Shown here: positions 31,751 to 39,716 of the stretch, piece by piece | Position numbering within the stretch: position 1 is the first letter of the stretch | Layout of the letters: the number at the start of each line of letters is the position of its first letter | NCBI GenBank assembly: GCA_030427835.1 | Contig: JAUICN010000008.1 | Location: forward strand, 114,022 to 178,021 | Origin: Polyangia bacterium | Lineage (GTDB): Bacteria > Myxococcota_A > Polyangia > Polyangiales > JAUICN01 | Direction: 5' to 3' | DNA: 64,000 nt | Program-made: the position numbers and the translations under genes | Notes under the pieces: generated by a model | What the model saw: the letters and a program-made list of their open reading frames with translations, nothing else | The model's database searches: none | Told to the model about the DNA's origin: nothing

Positions 31751-32038
31751 ATGCTGGATCGAAACGCACTGGAGCAATGGTTGACCGAAAAAAGCCGCAC
31801 CTGGCGCTGGAGCAGCACCCCAAAAGACGCCTATCAGGGCCTAGAAATCAAGGGCAGCCAGGTATCCTACTTCCAATGGACCCACCAGTTCGGCCAGGGA
31901 TCCTCCCCCGACACCCGCACCCCACCGGCGCCCACCCATACCCAAACCACAAGCGACCTACTCAAAAACGGCCCCCCCATCCCCGTCCCTGCAGAAGTGC
32001 TCGAAGAAGTAAAAACCTGGCTAGAACAACAAGCGTAG
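31751..32038 (+). CDS. Hypothetical 95-residue protein
   Basis: A short ORF that I do not recognise. The N-terminal 35 residues, MLDRNALEQWLTEKSRTWRW, look like an amphipathic helix; a Pro/Thr-rich stretch lies in the middle (about 50-70), and the C-terminus has another helix (VPAEVLEEVKTWLEQQ). There is no signal peptide, Cys or catalytic motif. It starts 46 bp from the divergent exchanger gene and ends before a repeat-bearing intergenic region. Base composition matches the neighbours and the codon pattern is plausible, so it is probably a real gene. Confidence 0.55.
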   Translation: MLDRNALEQWLTEKSRTWRWSSTPKDAYQGLEIKGSQVSYFQWTHQFGQGSSPDTRTPPAPTHTQTTSDLLKNGPPIPVPAEVLEEVKTWLEQQA

Positions 32039-32057
32039 CCACAACTCAACAGTGGAC

Positions 32058-32222
32058 GGGGCCTGACCCGCCCTGGGGTCTGGCCCCACGTTGGCGCTCA
32101 GCAAAACCTCCAAGCAACGCGCCTCTCAATCCACCCACAACCCGAACTCCGCGCTGCCCCCGCTCACACGTACCTACCGGGGTCAGGCCCGATACTTGCG
32201 CTCAGCAAAGCCCGCAAGCAAA
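32058..32222. repeat. Intergenic cluster of REP-like palindromes and a 27-bp direct repeat
   Basis: GGGGCCTGACCCG (32058-32070), TGGGGTCTGGCCCCA (32074-32088) and GGGGTCAGGCCCG (32179-32191) are related GGGG(Y)C-NN-GGCCC palindromes, the first and third in opposite orientation. Between and after them a 25-27-bp direct repeat beginning GCGCTCAGCAAA occurs at 32094 and 32198. A close relative of the palindrome is found at 61781. This resembles REP-type dispersed elements. No gene is visible in 32039-32231. Confidence 0.6.
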
Positions 32223-32231
32223 GCACCACGT

Positions 32232-33608
32232 CTACTGAGGCGTGCGTTCCATGCAACCGCCCACGGCCTCCAGCGCGCCAGGCACCTCGTTAGCAAAACA
32301 CTGCGACAGCGGAGCAATGGACCGGCAGTCAAAGGGGCTCTTGCAGGCACCTTGCCCGTCGCACGGGTAGGCAAGCAGATAACCATCCTGACAGTGCACA
32401 GCCGCCCCTACAACACCCGAATCTGACTTCGCCTCACTCCATTCAACACGTAGTGACTTTGGGCTCCTACGGTTTCGCACCGGCGGAAGAACACGTGCTG
32501 TATGAAAAAACTCAGTTCGAGAAACAATCAGCGGCGAGTCAAGGCGGGCGCCTGAAAGTTGCAAGAAATGCATGGACTCTTCACCAAACTCAAGGGATTG
32601 GGGGACCACCTTTGTCGCCCCTGGAAAAACTGGCGCTGGCAAAGCCGGTTGCGGACCTTTACTGTGATTCACAACAATCACAGAAACCTCTTCAGTATCC
32701 CCGATAAACGACCTCAACGCCGAATCCCCGCGAAATCCAAACGCTGGGCCAAGCTTGTCGATGGGCCGGTACACCGTTCCATTTTCCCAGCCACCATCGT
32801 TAACCTCACGAGCTTGAAAAAGGCTAAACCACAGCCGGTCAGGGTAGTCTATCTTCGCCATCACCCCAGAAGCCGTGTGTCGCATGCCGATTCCATGGCC
32901 AATCTCGTGAAGGGTCGCACGCACACGGGTCGTACCCTTGTTAATGTCGTTCACAAAAACAACAGGGCTTCCTTCCCCAGATTTGTACGGCCTGAAAGTG
33001 CCCCGCCCACGAATCTTCTCCCCTGATTTCTTGAGGCCCCACTCAAAACTCGCCATTTCGCGGCAGGTATTGTCTTGGGCACAAAGCACCCCAGTCATCA
33101 CAACTTCTACGCTTCTCAGTCCGTCCCTTGCTCGGTTCCAAACATACGACTCGGCATACTGACGCCCCAACTGCTCTGATAGAAACACATCGTCACCACC
33201 CACATCACTTGTCACGCGCACATTCAAACCCAAAAAAGCTTCAGCAACGTCCAGAAGGAACCGGCGGCGCGTTTGTTGGGAGTCAAACGTTTGACTTGCA
33301 GACGCATGAAAAGACGTGCCTTTCGGAATCTCGTCCAGTGTAGGAAGGTCGCGCGTCAGACCCGTCGCCACACTCGGAACTTCCCCATAATCGCCGGCAA
33401 CATAGTCCCCTCCTTGAAACGTAAAGCGAATCCAATCGTACCGACCTGTGGTCAGGTTTTCTCCTCCAGATTCACCCCATCCCCCCGACTTGGTCTCCGC
33501 ATTTCCAGAACCGGGCGAACACCCAAAAACAGGAGCAAGAAAAGTCGCCGTACACAGAATCAGCACCGAGAGCAATGGCTGGAAGTTCATAAAGGGAAAG
33601 AGATGCAT
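32232..33608 (-). CDS. Secreted metzincin-type metalloprotease lipoprotein
   Basis: The N-terminus is a lipoprotein signal (PLLSVLILCTATFLAPVFGC, Cys30). The zinc motif LHEIGHGIGMRH (residues 233-244) is a perfect HExxHxxGxxH with Glu235 catalytic and His234/238/244 as ligands. A methionine in SGVMA (Met250) just downstream could be the Met-turn, which suggests metzincins such as matrixins. The protease region spans about residues 100-275; the rest (275-458) is a beta-rich C-terminal part with six Cys near the end (YLLAYPCDGQGACKSPFDC) resembling a disulfide-stabilised adhesion module. No propeptide cysteine switch was recognised. The gene's lower GC and codon use differ from neighbours, suggesting acquisition. 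Substrate unknown. Confidence 0.75.
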   Translation of the reverse strand: MHLFPFMNFQPLLSVLILCTATFLAPVFGCSPGSGNAETKSGGWGESGGENLTTGRYDWIRFTFQGGDYVAGDYGEVPSVATGLTRDLPTLDEIPKGTSFHASASQTFDSQQTRRRFLLDVAEAFLGLNVRVTSDVGGDDVFLSEQLGRQYAESYVWNRARDGLRSVEVVMTGVLCAQDNTCREMASFEWGLKKSGEKIRGRGTFRPYKSGEGSPVVFVNDINKGTTRVRATLHEIGHGIGMRHTASGVMAKIDYPDRLWFSLFQAREVNDGGWENGTVYRPIDKLGPAFGFRGDSALRSFIGDTEEVSVIVVNHSKGPQPALPAPVFPGATKVVPQSLEFGEESMHFLQLSGARLDSPLIVSRTEFFHTARVLPPVRNRRSPKSLRVEWSEAKSDSGVVGAAVHCQDGYLLAYPCDGQGACKSPFDCRSIAPLSQCFANEVPGALEAVGGCMERTPQ

Positions 33609-33714
33609 AATTTATGCCAATGCCAATTCACGATGGTTTCCAACCAAGCCTCAACCTTTGGAGCACGGGATGCTCCAGCAGCGGGGATTTGGAACACCCT
33701 ACGTTCTGAACAGC

Positions 33715-34923
33715 CTACGCCCGCACAAGCGTAATCTCGGTGATCTCAGAGCTGGATCCCCCGCGATTGGGAGGGCCCCAGTAGCCTGTGCCGCGACTCA
33801 CATAAATCCAACCACGCCCCGAGGGTGAAGAACCCAGCCGGTGCAGCCCCACTGCGTACTTGTGCGCAAACCCCACCAGGAGGCTCCATGGGAAAAACTG
33901 GCCCCCGTGGGTATGCCCAGACAACTGCAAATCCGTTCCTGCCTCAAGCACCCCCCTTAGGATCTTGGGCTGGTGCACAAGCAGAACCCGGGCATCACAG
34001 GCACCTGCGCCCTCCAGGGCCTTGCGCGCATCCGCGTCGTGACCCGGGATCACACGCCCACCACTCACGTCAGGCACTCCAGCCACCATCAGTTTCGCGC
34101 CCTCCCGCTCGATCACGTGGGAGTCGTTGTGCAACACCTGAAACCCAAGCGACTCAAAATGGGAACACCAGGCCTCGGCCCCCCAGTAGTACTCGTGATT
34201 TCCCGTCACAAAAAACTTCCCGTCCCTGGACTCAAGCCGCGCAAAGGGCGCCACGTGGGGTGCAAGCTCCTCCACGTGCCCATCCACAAAGTCACCGGTC
34301 AACGCCAGGGCATCCGGCTTCAGGGCATTCACGGCATCCACCAGCCGGTTGAGCCACCCGGCACGAATGGTGGGGCCCACGTGCACATCGGAAAGCTGCA
34401 CGATTCGGTATCCCTCCAACCCTTCCGGAAGGTTCTCCACGGGCACCGTCACCCGCACCACCCGGGGTGTACGTCGCGCCTCGTAGAGCCCCCACCCCGT
34501 CAGGCCCGCAGCGACCCCGAGCACACCCGCATTCACCGCGTTCATGAAAAACAAACGGCGCTCAGGTGTCACCACCGCCGGGGACCCACGCAGCCACTCC
34601 AGCACCTTACCCGCTGCCCACAACACCCCACCCACCAGGTCACGCCCCAAGGACACGGCAAGCAACAGGGAAAAGAAGCCCATGTACAAAAAGGACAGCC
34701 AGGCCAGCACGTCCTTCCCCGGCCCGGACCACGCAAGGCGCCCGAGCGCCATGGAAAGCGGGCCGAGCAGCCACAGGGCCGCCACAAGAAACCACAACCA
34801 GGCCTGTTGCACTCCTCCCAATCCCAACGGGCGAATCAACCTCCACCCCACGTAGAAATGGGCGACACCCCAAACAAGAGAAACGGTGCCAAGGAAACCA
34901 AGAATCGGTAGAATTTTAGACAT
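33715..34923 (-). CDS. Membrane-anchored metallophosphoesterase (YaeI/YkuE-like)
   Basis: Four hydrophobic segments lie in the first 140 residues (about 6-26, 36-58, 69-90 and 125-150). The rest is a calcineurin-like phosphoesterase: LSDVHVGP (about 178-185), GDFVDG (about 213-218), GNHEYYWG (about 237-244), a VHQP block and GHTHGGQF (about 335-342), the five motifs of a two-metal phosphodiesterase. In this subfamily (YaeI, YkuE) known or proposed substrates are UDP-diacylglucosamine-type lipid precursors. Catalytic side therefore sits on one face of the inner membrane. The start is an ATG at 34923, 36 bp divergent from the racemase gene. Downstream lies the metzincin gene. Confidence 0.88.
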   Translation of the reverse strand: MSKILPILGFLGTVSLVWGVAHFYVGWRLIRPLGLGGVQQAWLWFLVAALWLLGPLSMALGRLAWSGPGKDVLAWLSFLYMGFFSLLLAVSLGRDLVGGVLWAAGKVLEWLRGSPAVVTPERRLFFMNAVNAGVLGVAAGLTGWGLYEARRTPRVVRVTVPVENLPEGLEGYRIVQLSDVHVGPTIRAGWLNRLVDAVNALKPDALALTGDFVDGHVEELAPHVAPFARLESRDGKFFVTGNHEYYWGAEAWCSHFESLGFQVLHNDSHVIEREGAKLMVAGVPDVSGGRVIPGHDADARKALEGAGACDARVLLVHQPKILRGVLEAGTDLQLSGHTHGGQFFPWSLLVGFAHKYAVGLHRLGSSPSGRGWIYVSRGTGYWGPPNRGGSSSEITEITLVRA

Positions 34924-34959
34924 TGCGCAGGCCCGCCCGGGCAGCTAGCGCTTGCCCTG

Positions 34960-35694
34960 ATGTCAACCACCACAGGCGCACCCAAGCGGCGGGTTGTCGG
35001 GGTATTGGGCGGGATGGGCCCCGCGGCAACCCTCGATTTCCTACAAAAGATCCAGGCCCACACCCCACGGCCCACCGATCGCCCCATGGGTGACCAGGAT
35101 CACCTGCACGTGCTCGTGGATCTGTGCCCCCAGGTACCCGACCGCACGGCCGCAGCCCAGGGCAGGGGGCCGTCCCCCGTACCCGTCCTGCGATCCATGG
35201 CCAAGGGGCTCGTCGCCCAGGGTGCCGACTTCCTCGTCGTGCCATGCAATAGTGCCCACCTCTTTGTCGAAGAAGCATTCTCGAACATTCCGGTCCCCCT
35301 ACTTCACCTGGTGGAACAAACCTGCCGGGCCGTGAAAGACCACCCGGATGCACCCAACGCCGCAGGAATCCTCGCCACCGCTGGCACAATCCAGGGCAAG
35401 CTCTACCACCAGCACCTGGAGAATCTCGGCCTCCAACCCATCGTGCCCTCCCCTGAGCAGCAAAAAGGTGTCAACCAGGTCATCGCACAGGTGAAAGCCC
35501 AGCAGCATGGCCCTGGGGAAACCCAGGCCCTGCAGGCCATCTGCCAGGATCTCAAAACCCAGGGAGCCCAGTGCATCATCGCAGCATGCACTGAAATCCC
35601 CCTGGCCATCTCACCCAACGATCTCCCCATGGCCCTATTGGACAGCACCGACATCCTCGCCCAGGCCACCGTAAAGCACGCCTGCGCCGCATAA
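34960..35694 (+). CDS. Aspartate/glutamate racemase family protein
   Basis: A cofactor-independent racemase of the Asp/Glu racemase superfamily, 244 residues. The N-terminus VVGVLGGMGPAATLDFLQKI is the family nucleotide-like loop. The two catalytic cysteines are expected in VVPCNSAH (about residues 93-100) and in IIAACTEIPLAI (about 205-216), both present. The PCN(S/T)AH and CTEI/LP motifs identify the group active on aspartate, glutamate or related amino acids such as broad-specificity racemases. It lies 84 bp before a PLP-dependent D-cysteine desulfhydrase/cysteate lyase and upstream of cysDN. A cysteine- or cysteate-related substrate is therefore possible. It could also supply D-amino acids for cell-wall metabolism. 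Confidence 0.85.
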   Translation: MSTTTGAPKRRVVGVLGGMGPAATLDFLQKIQAHTPRPTDRPMGDQDHLHVLVDLCPQVPDRTAAAQGRGPSPVPVLRSMAKGLVAQGADFLVVPCNSAHLFVEEAFSNIPVPLLHLVEQTCRAVKDHPDAPNAAGILATAGTIQGKLYHQHLENLGLQPIVPSPEQQKGVNQVIAQVKAQQHGPGETQALQAICQDLKTQGAQCIIAACTEIPLAISPNDLPMALLDSTDILAQATVKHACAA

Positions 35695-35778
35695 AACCCA
35701 CAAATTCATGGCAGGGAACACCCCCGATCCGTCCTCCGTGGGCTTGCCAGGGGCCCCTATTCGCACCAAACCCCAGCC

Positions 35779-36771
35779 ATGCAGATTGGACAATTTCCCC
35801 GCAAACGCCTGGCCCATCTCCCCACGCCACTGGAGCCCATGGCCCGGCTCACCGAGCTGCTGGGTGGCCCCACGCTTTGGATCAAACGGGACGACTGCAC
35901 CGGCCTTGCCACCGGGGGCAACAAAACCCGCAAACTGGAGTACCTCATGGCGGAAGCCATCGCCGCGGGTGCAGATACCATTGTCACACCGGGCGCGTAC
36001 CAATCCAACCATGTGCGGCAAACCGCCGCCGCGGCATCCCTGTGTGGCATGACCTGTGAGATCCTGCTGGAAAACCGAATCAAGCAAGCCGACGAAGATT
36101 ACCGCCGTTCCGGCAACCGCTTTCTGAACAACCTGTTTCGCGCAAACATTCGTGAGTACGACGGCGGCACCGACATGGCAGCCGCATGCCAGGCGGTCGC
36201 TGAGGAACTGCGTGGCCAGGGCAAAAGCCCCTTTGTGATCCCCGGCGGCGGGTCCAACCCCACCGGTGCCCTGGGCTACGTGCGGTGCGCCCTTGAAACC
36301 GTGGACCAGGCCAACCAAATGGATCTCCACATCGACACCCTGGTGCACGCCACCGGGAGCACCGGCACCCAGGCGGGTCTCGTGGCGGGCATGCACGGAA
36401 GTGGCGCAGGCACCACCATCCTTGGAATCAGCGTCAGCGCCCCCAAGGAAAAACAGGAAACCAAGGTCCATGCCCTGGTGCAAGCCACCTGCGACAAACT
36501 TCAAATCAAGGCCCCCCCCAGGGAAGTCACCATGGCCAACTCAGACTACGTCGGAGACGGCTACGGCGTGCCCACCCCGGCCATGATCGAGGCCATCGAA
36601 CTCACCGCCCAACAGGAGGGCATTCTTTTGGATCCCGTCTACAGCGGCAAGGCCATGGCCGGCCTCATCGACCTGGTGCGCAGGGGCCATTGGAGCAAGG
36701 ATCAGAACGTGGTCTTCCTACACACCGGAGGCGCCGTCGGCCTGTTTGGTTACCTCAACGCTTTTCAATAG
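35779..36771 (+). CDS. D-cysteine desulfhydrase / L-cysteate sulfo-lyase family PLP enzyme
   Basis: A fold-type II PLP enzyme of the ACC-deaminase family, 330 residues. The PLP lysine is in GGNKTRKLEYL (about Lys49-Lys52 region, GGNK). Other motifs are LPTPLEPMARLTELLG, WIKRDDCTGLATGGNK, QSNHVRQTAAAA (phosphate/substrate), the GGGSNPTGALGY loop (phosphate-binding) and DPVYSGKAMAGLIDL at the end. The wording is very close both to D-cysteine desulfhydrase (D-Cys to pyruvate, ammonia and sulfide) and to CuyA, which releases sulfite from L-cysteate. The sequence alone does not separate these two. The neighbouring racemase and sulfate-activation genes fit sulfur metabolism. It stops 12 bp before cysD. 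Confidence 0.88.
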   Translation: MQIGQFPRKRLAHLPTPLEPMARLTELLGGPTLWIKRDDCTGLATGGNKTRKLEYLMAEAIAAGADTIVTPGAYQSNHVRQTAAAASLCGMTCEILLENRIKQADEDYRRSGNRFLNNLFRANIREYDGGTDMAAACQAVAEELRGQGKSPFVIPGGGSNPTGALGYVRCALETVDQANQMDLHIDTLVHATGSTGTQAGLVAGMHGSGAGTTILGISVSAPKEKQETKVHALVQATCDKLQIKAPPREVTMANSDYVGDGYGVPTPAMIEAIELTAQQEGILLDPVYSGKAMAGLIDLVRRGHWSKDQNVVFLHTGGAVGLFGYLNAFQ

Positions 36772-36783
36772 AAACCGTTCGCC

Positions 36784-37734
36784 GTGACCCAACCATCCCC
36801 CATGTCGCAACCGATGTCGCAACCGATCTCGCCCCGGCGCCTACGCCACCTGGAAACCCTGGAAGCCGAGAGCATTCACATCCTTCGGGAGGCGGCTGCC
36901 ACCTTTCGCAATCCGGTCATGCTCTATTCGATAGGCAAGGATTCGAGCGTCATGCTGCACCTTGCACGCAAGGCCTTCCACCCGGCACCGCTCCCCTTCC
37001 CACTCATGCACGTGGACACCCTCTGGAAGTTCCGGGAAATGATCCAGTTTCGCGAACAGGTGGCGAAGGACCCTGCCATTCGCATGCTTGTGCACACCAA
37101 CCCCGACGGCGCGCGCGACAACGTCAACCCCATCGACCATGGCAGTGCCCAGCACACCTCCATCATGAAAACCCAGGGCCTACTCCAGGCCATGGAAAAG
37201 TACGGCTTTGACTGCGCCTTCGGCGGCGCCCGAAGGGACGAAGAACGATCCCGCGCCAAGGAACGGGTCTTTTCCTTTCGGGACAGCCACCAACAGTGGG
37301 ATCCGAAAAACCAGCGCCCCGAACTCTGGAACCTCTACAACACCCAACTCCAACAGGGGCACAGCGTACGCGTGTTTCCCCTTTCCAACTGGACCGAACT
37401 GGACGTTTGGCTCTACGTTTCCCTCGAAGAGATCCCCGTGGTCCCCCTCTATTTCTCCGCCCCCCGCCCCGTCGTGAAACGGGACGGCACCTGGATCATG
37501 GTGGATGACGACCGCCTCCCACTCCACGACGGCGAAACCCCAGAACAGAAATCCGTTCGGTTCCGCACCCTGGGCTGCTACCCCCTGAGCGGCGCCGTGG
37601 AATCCACCGCCACCACCCTTCCTGAAATCATCCAGGAAATGCTTTCCACCCAATGGTCCGAACGTCAGGGGCGGCTCATCGACAACGATCAGGACGCCTC
37701 CATGGAACAAAAGAAAAAGGAAGGCTACTTCTGA
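36784..37734 (+). CDS. cysD: Sulfate adenylyltransferase subunit CysD
   Basis: CysD is the catalytic subunit of ATP sulfurylase, making APS from ATP and sulfate. The PP-loop (N-type ATP pyrophosphatase) motif is [14 protein letters not shown] (SxGKDS-S, about residues 43-50). Typical segments follow: [47 protein letters not shown] (the [12 protein letters not shown] block), RPELWNLYN and [13 protein letters not shown]. The protein is 316 residues with a 20-residue N-terminal extension containing a duplicated Met-Ser-Gln-Pro unit; the true start may be the ATG at 36802 or 36814 rather than the GTG. Its stop overlaps the cysN start, the usual coupled arrangement. Confidence 0.95.
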   Translation: MTQPSPMSQPMSQPISPRRLRHLETLEAESIHILREAAATFRNPVMLYSIGKDSSVMLHLARKAFHPAPLPFPLMHVDTLWKFREMIQFREQVAKDPAIRMLVHTNPDGARDNVNPIDHGSAQHTSIMKTQGLLQAMEKYGFDCAFGGARRDEERSRAKERVFSFRDSHQQWDPKNQRPELWNLYNTQLQQGHSVRVFPLSNWTELDVWLYVSLEEIPVVPLYFSAPRPVVKRDGTWIMVDDDRLPLHDGETPEQKSVRFRTLGCYPLSGAVESTATTLPEIIQEMLSTQWSERQGRLIDNDQDASMEQKKKEGYF

Positions 37735-39683
37735 TGGCCGCCAACTCCCACACATCGCCCGCACAGCCCCCTGCACCAATGGCTGGGCAAACCAATCTCC
37801 GGGCCGAGGAAGAAGCCGTCCGCGCGGGAACCGCCGCCATTGAGACCTACCTGGAAAACTACCAACAGCGGCAGCTCCTGCGTTTCGTGTGCGTGGGTTC
37901 CGTCGATGACGGAAAATCCACCCTCATCGGGCGTCTATTGCACGACACCGGCACCATCTACGCCGATCAAATGGAAGCCGTGGCCCAGGCCTCCGCAAAG
38001 AAGGGTTCCGAGCTGGACCTGGCCCTACTCACCGATGGGCTGCAGGCCGAGCGGGAACAGGGCATCACCATCGACGTGGCCTACCGTCACTTCACCACGG
38101 ACAAACGCAAGTTCATCATCGCCGACACTCCGGGCCACGTGCAGTACACCCGCAATATGGTCACCGGCGCCTCCACCGCGGATCTCGCCCTCATCCTCAT
38201 CGACGCACGCCTCGGTGTCCTTGCCCAGTCCCGCCGTCACGCCCACATCGCTTCCCTACTCGGCATCAAGAACCTTGCCGTGTGCATTAACAAGATGGAT
38301 CTAGTGGGCCACGATCAAACCCGGTTCCAGGACATTGAATCGGAGTTCCGCGCCTTTGCCAGTCCACTCGGTTTCGCCGACGTGGGGTGCATTCCCATCA
38401 GCGCCCTGGAAGGCACCAACGTGGTCCGACCAGACACCGAACACACCCCCTGGTACAGGGGCCCCACCGTCCTGCAATACCTGGAATCCGTGCCCATTCA
38501 TCACGACTCGGACAAGGAAAACCAGCAATCCCCAGGCACCAACCACTTCCGGTTCCCCGTACAATACGTCCTGCGCCCCAACCTGGACTTCCGCGGGTTT
38601 GCCGGGTGGATCGCCCGGGGATCCGTACAGCCCGGCGACCGCGTCCTGGCGCTTCCCTCTGGAAAGTCCTCCACCATTCGCGACATTCATCTGTACAACA
38701 CCACCCTTGACCAGGGGGTGGAAGGGCAGTCGGTCGTGCTTCGAACCGACGACGAAATCGACATCAGCCGGGGCGATATTCTCGTAAGCCCCGATCACTT
38801 GCCCCAGGTACAACGACAGGTCACCGCAGACCTGGTTTGGCTGGACGAAGCCCCCCTCCTGCAGGACAAAACCTACCTGCTCAAACACACCACACGCACC
38901 CTACACGCCCAGGTGTCCGCCATTCAATGGAAACGGGACACCGAATCCTTTGAGCCCATACAAGCGGATACCCTGGGCATGAACGACATTGCCCGGGTGG
39001 ATCTCAGTTGCCACCGGGCCCTACTTTTTGACGACTACAGCGATCAACGGCAAACCGGGGCATTTATTCTCATCGACTCCCTGAGCCGCAACACGGTTGC
39101 TGCCGGCATGCTCCGTGCGCCGAACGCCACCCCACCGACCCTCGAGCATGCCATGGAAGAGGTCCATGCCCGCTCCGGCCTGGGGCACCAAACCCACATT
39201 GGACAGGAAGAACGTAACCAGCGCAGCAAGCAGCTGGGAATGAGCGTAAAGGGGGGGGTGATCTGGCTCTCGGGCCTCCCCGGTTCCGGTCGGTGGGACC
39301 TGGCCTACGCCCTCGAACGGGCCCTCTTCGATCGCGGCCACTGGACCACCGTGCTCGACCCTGAAAACGAAACCACCGACAGCACCCTCTCCGCCGCCCG
39401 GGCCTGTGCACGGGCCGGGGTGCTTGCCATCACCGCCTTCCAAACCCCCTCCTGGGACAGGGAGCAGTGGCAGCGGGCACGGGACCGTCTGGGCCACCTT
39501 TCCACCCTCATTGTGCACGTCAACACCTCCGAGGAGCGTGCCCGACAACGCCGTCCCTCCGGGGGCCCACCGGCAACTCCCCCCCCCGCGCCCGATATCA
39601 CCGTCTCCCTCGATGACGCGGAGCTGGACGCGGCCGTGGACATCATTCTGGAACAGGTGGAGAAGTGGTCCGATCCGACGTAG
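37734..39683 (+). CDS. cysN: CysN-like GTPase of ATP sulfurylase fused to a degenerate CysC (APS kinase) domain
   Basis: CysN is the regulatory GTPase partner of CysD. The G1 loop is CVGSVDDGKSTLIGRL (about residues 53-68); the effector region DGLQAEREQGITIDVAY, G3 DTPGH, and G4 NKMD follow in order, then the elongation-factor-like barrels to about residue 480. In many bacteria a CysC domain follows. Here the C-terminal 150 residues retain the IWLSGLPGSG strand, but its Walker A reads GLPGSGRWD, so the catalytic Lys is Arg520 and the following Ser/Thr is Trp521. A conventional APS kinase would need GxxGxGKS/T. I infer that APS-kinase activity is lost or altered. The ATG overlaps the cysD stop (TGATG). 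Confidence 0.93.
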   Translation: MAANSHTSPAQPPAPMAGQTNLRAEEEAVRAGTAAIETYLENYQQRQLLRFVCVGSVDDGKSTLIGRLLHDTGTIYADQMEAVAQASAKKGSELDLALLTDGLQAEREQGITIDVAYRHFTTDKRKFIIADTPGHVQYTRNMVTGASTADLALILIDARLGVLAQSRRHAHIASLLGIKNLAVCINKMDLVGHDQTRFQDIESEFRAFASPLGFADVGCIPISALEGTNVVRPDTEHTPWYRGPTVLQYLESVPIHHDSDKENQQSPGTNHFRFPVQYVLRPNLDFRGFAGWIARGSVQPGDRVLALPSGKSSTIRDIHLYNTTLDQGVEGQSVVLRTDDEIDISRGDILVSPDHLPQVQRQVTADLVWLDEAPLLQDKTYLLKHTTRTLHAQVSAIQWKRDTESFEPIQADTLGMNDIARVDLSCHRALLFDDYSDQRQTGAFILIDSLSRNTVAAGMLRAPNATPPTLEHAMEEVHARSGLGHQTHIGQEERNQRSKQLGMSVKGGVIWLSGLPGSGRWDLAYALERALFDRGHWTTVLDPENETTDSTLSAARACARAGVLAITAFQTPSWDREQWQRARDRLGHLSTLIVHVNTSEERARQRRPSGGPPATPPPAPDITVSLDDAELDAAVDIILEQVEKWSDPT

Positions 39684-39716
39684 GCTCTACCCTAGTGTGA
39701 ATCAGGGCATCCACCC

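Noticed and set aside
33609..33714. Additional gene between the metzincin and the phosphoesterase
   Set aside because: The open frames here are short, read across the neighbours and show no family features.
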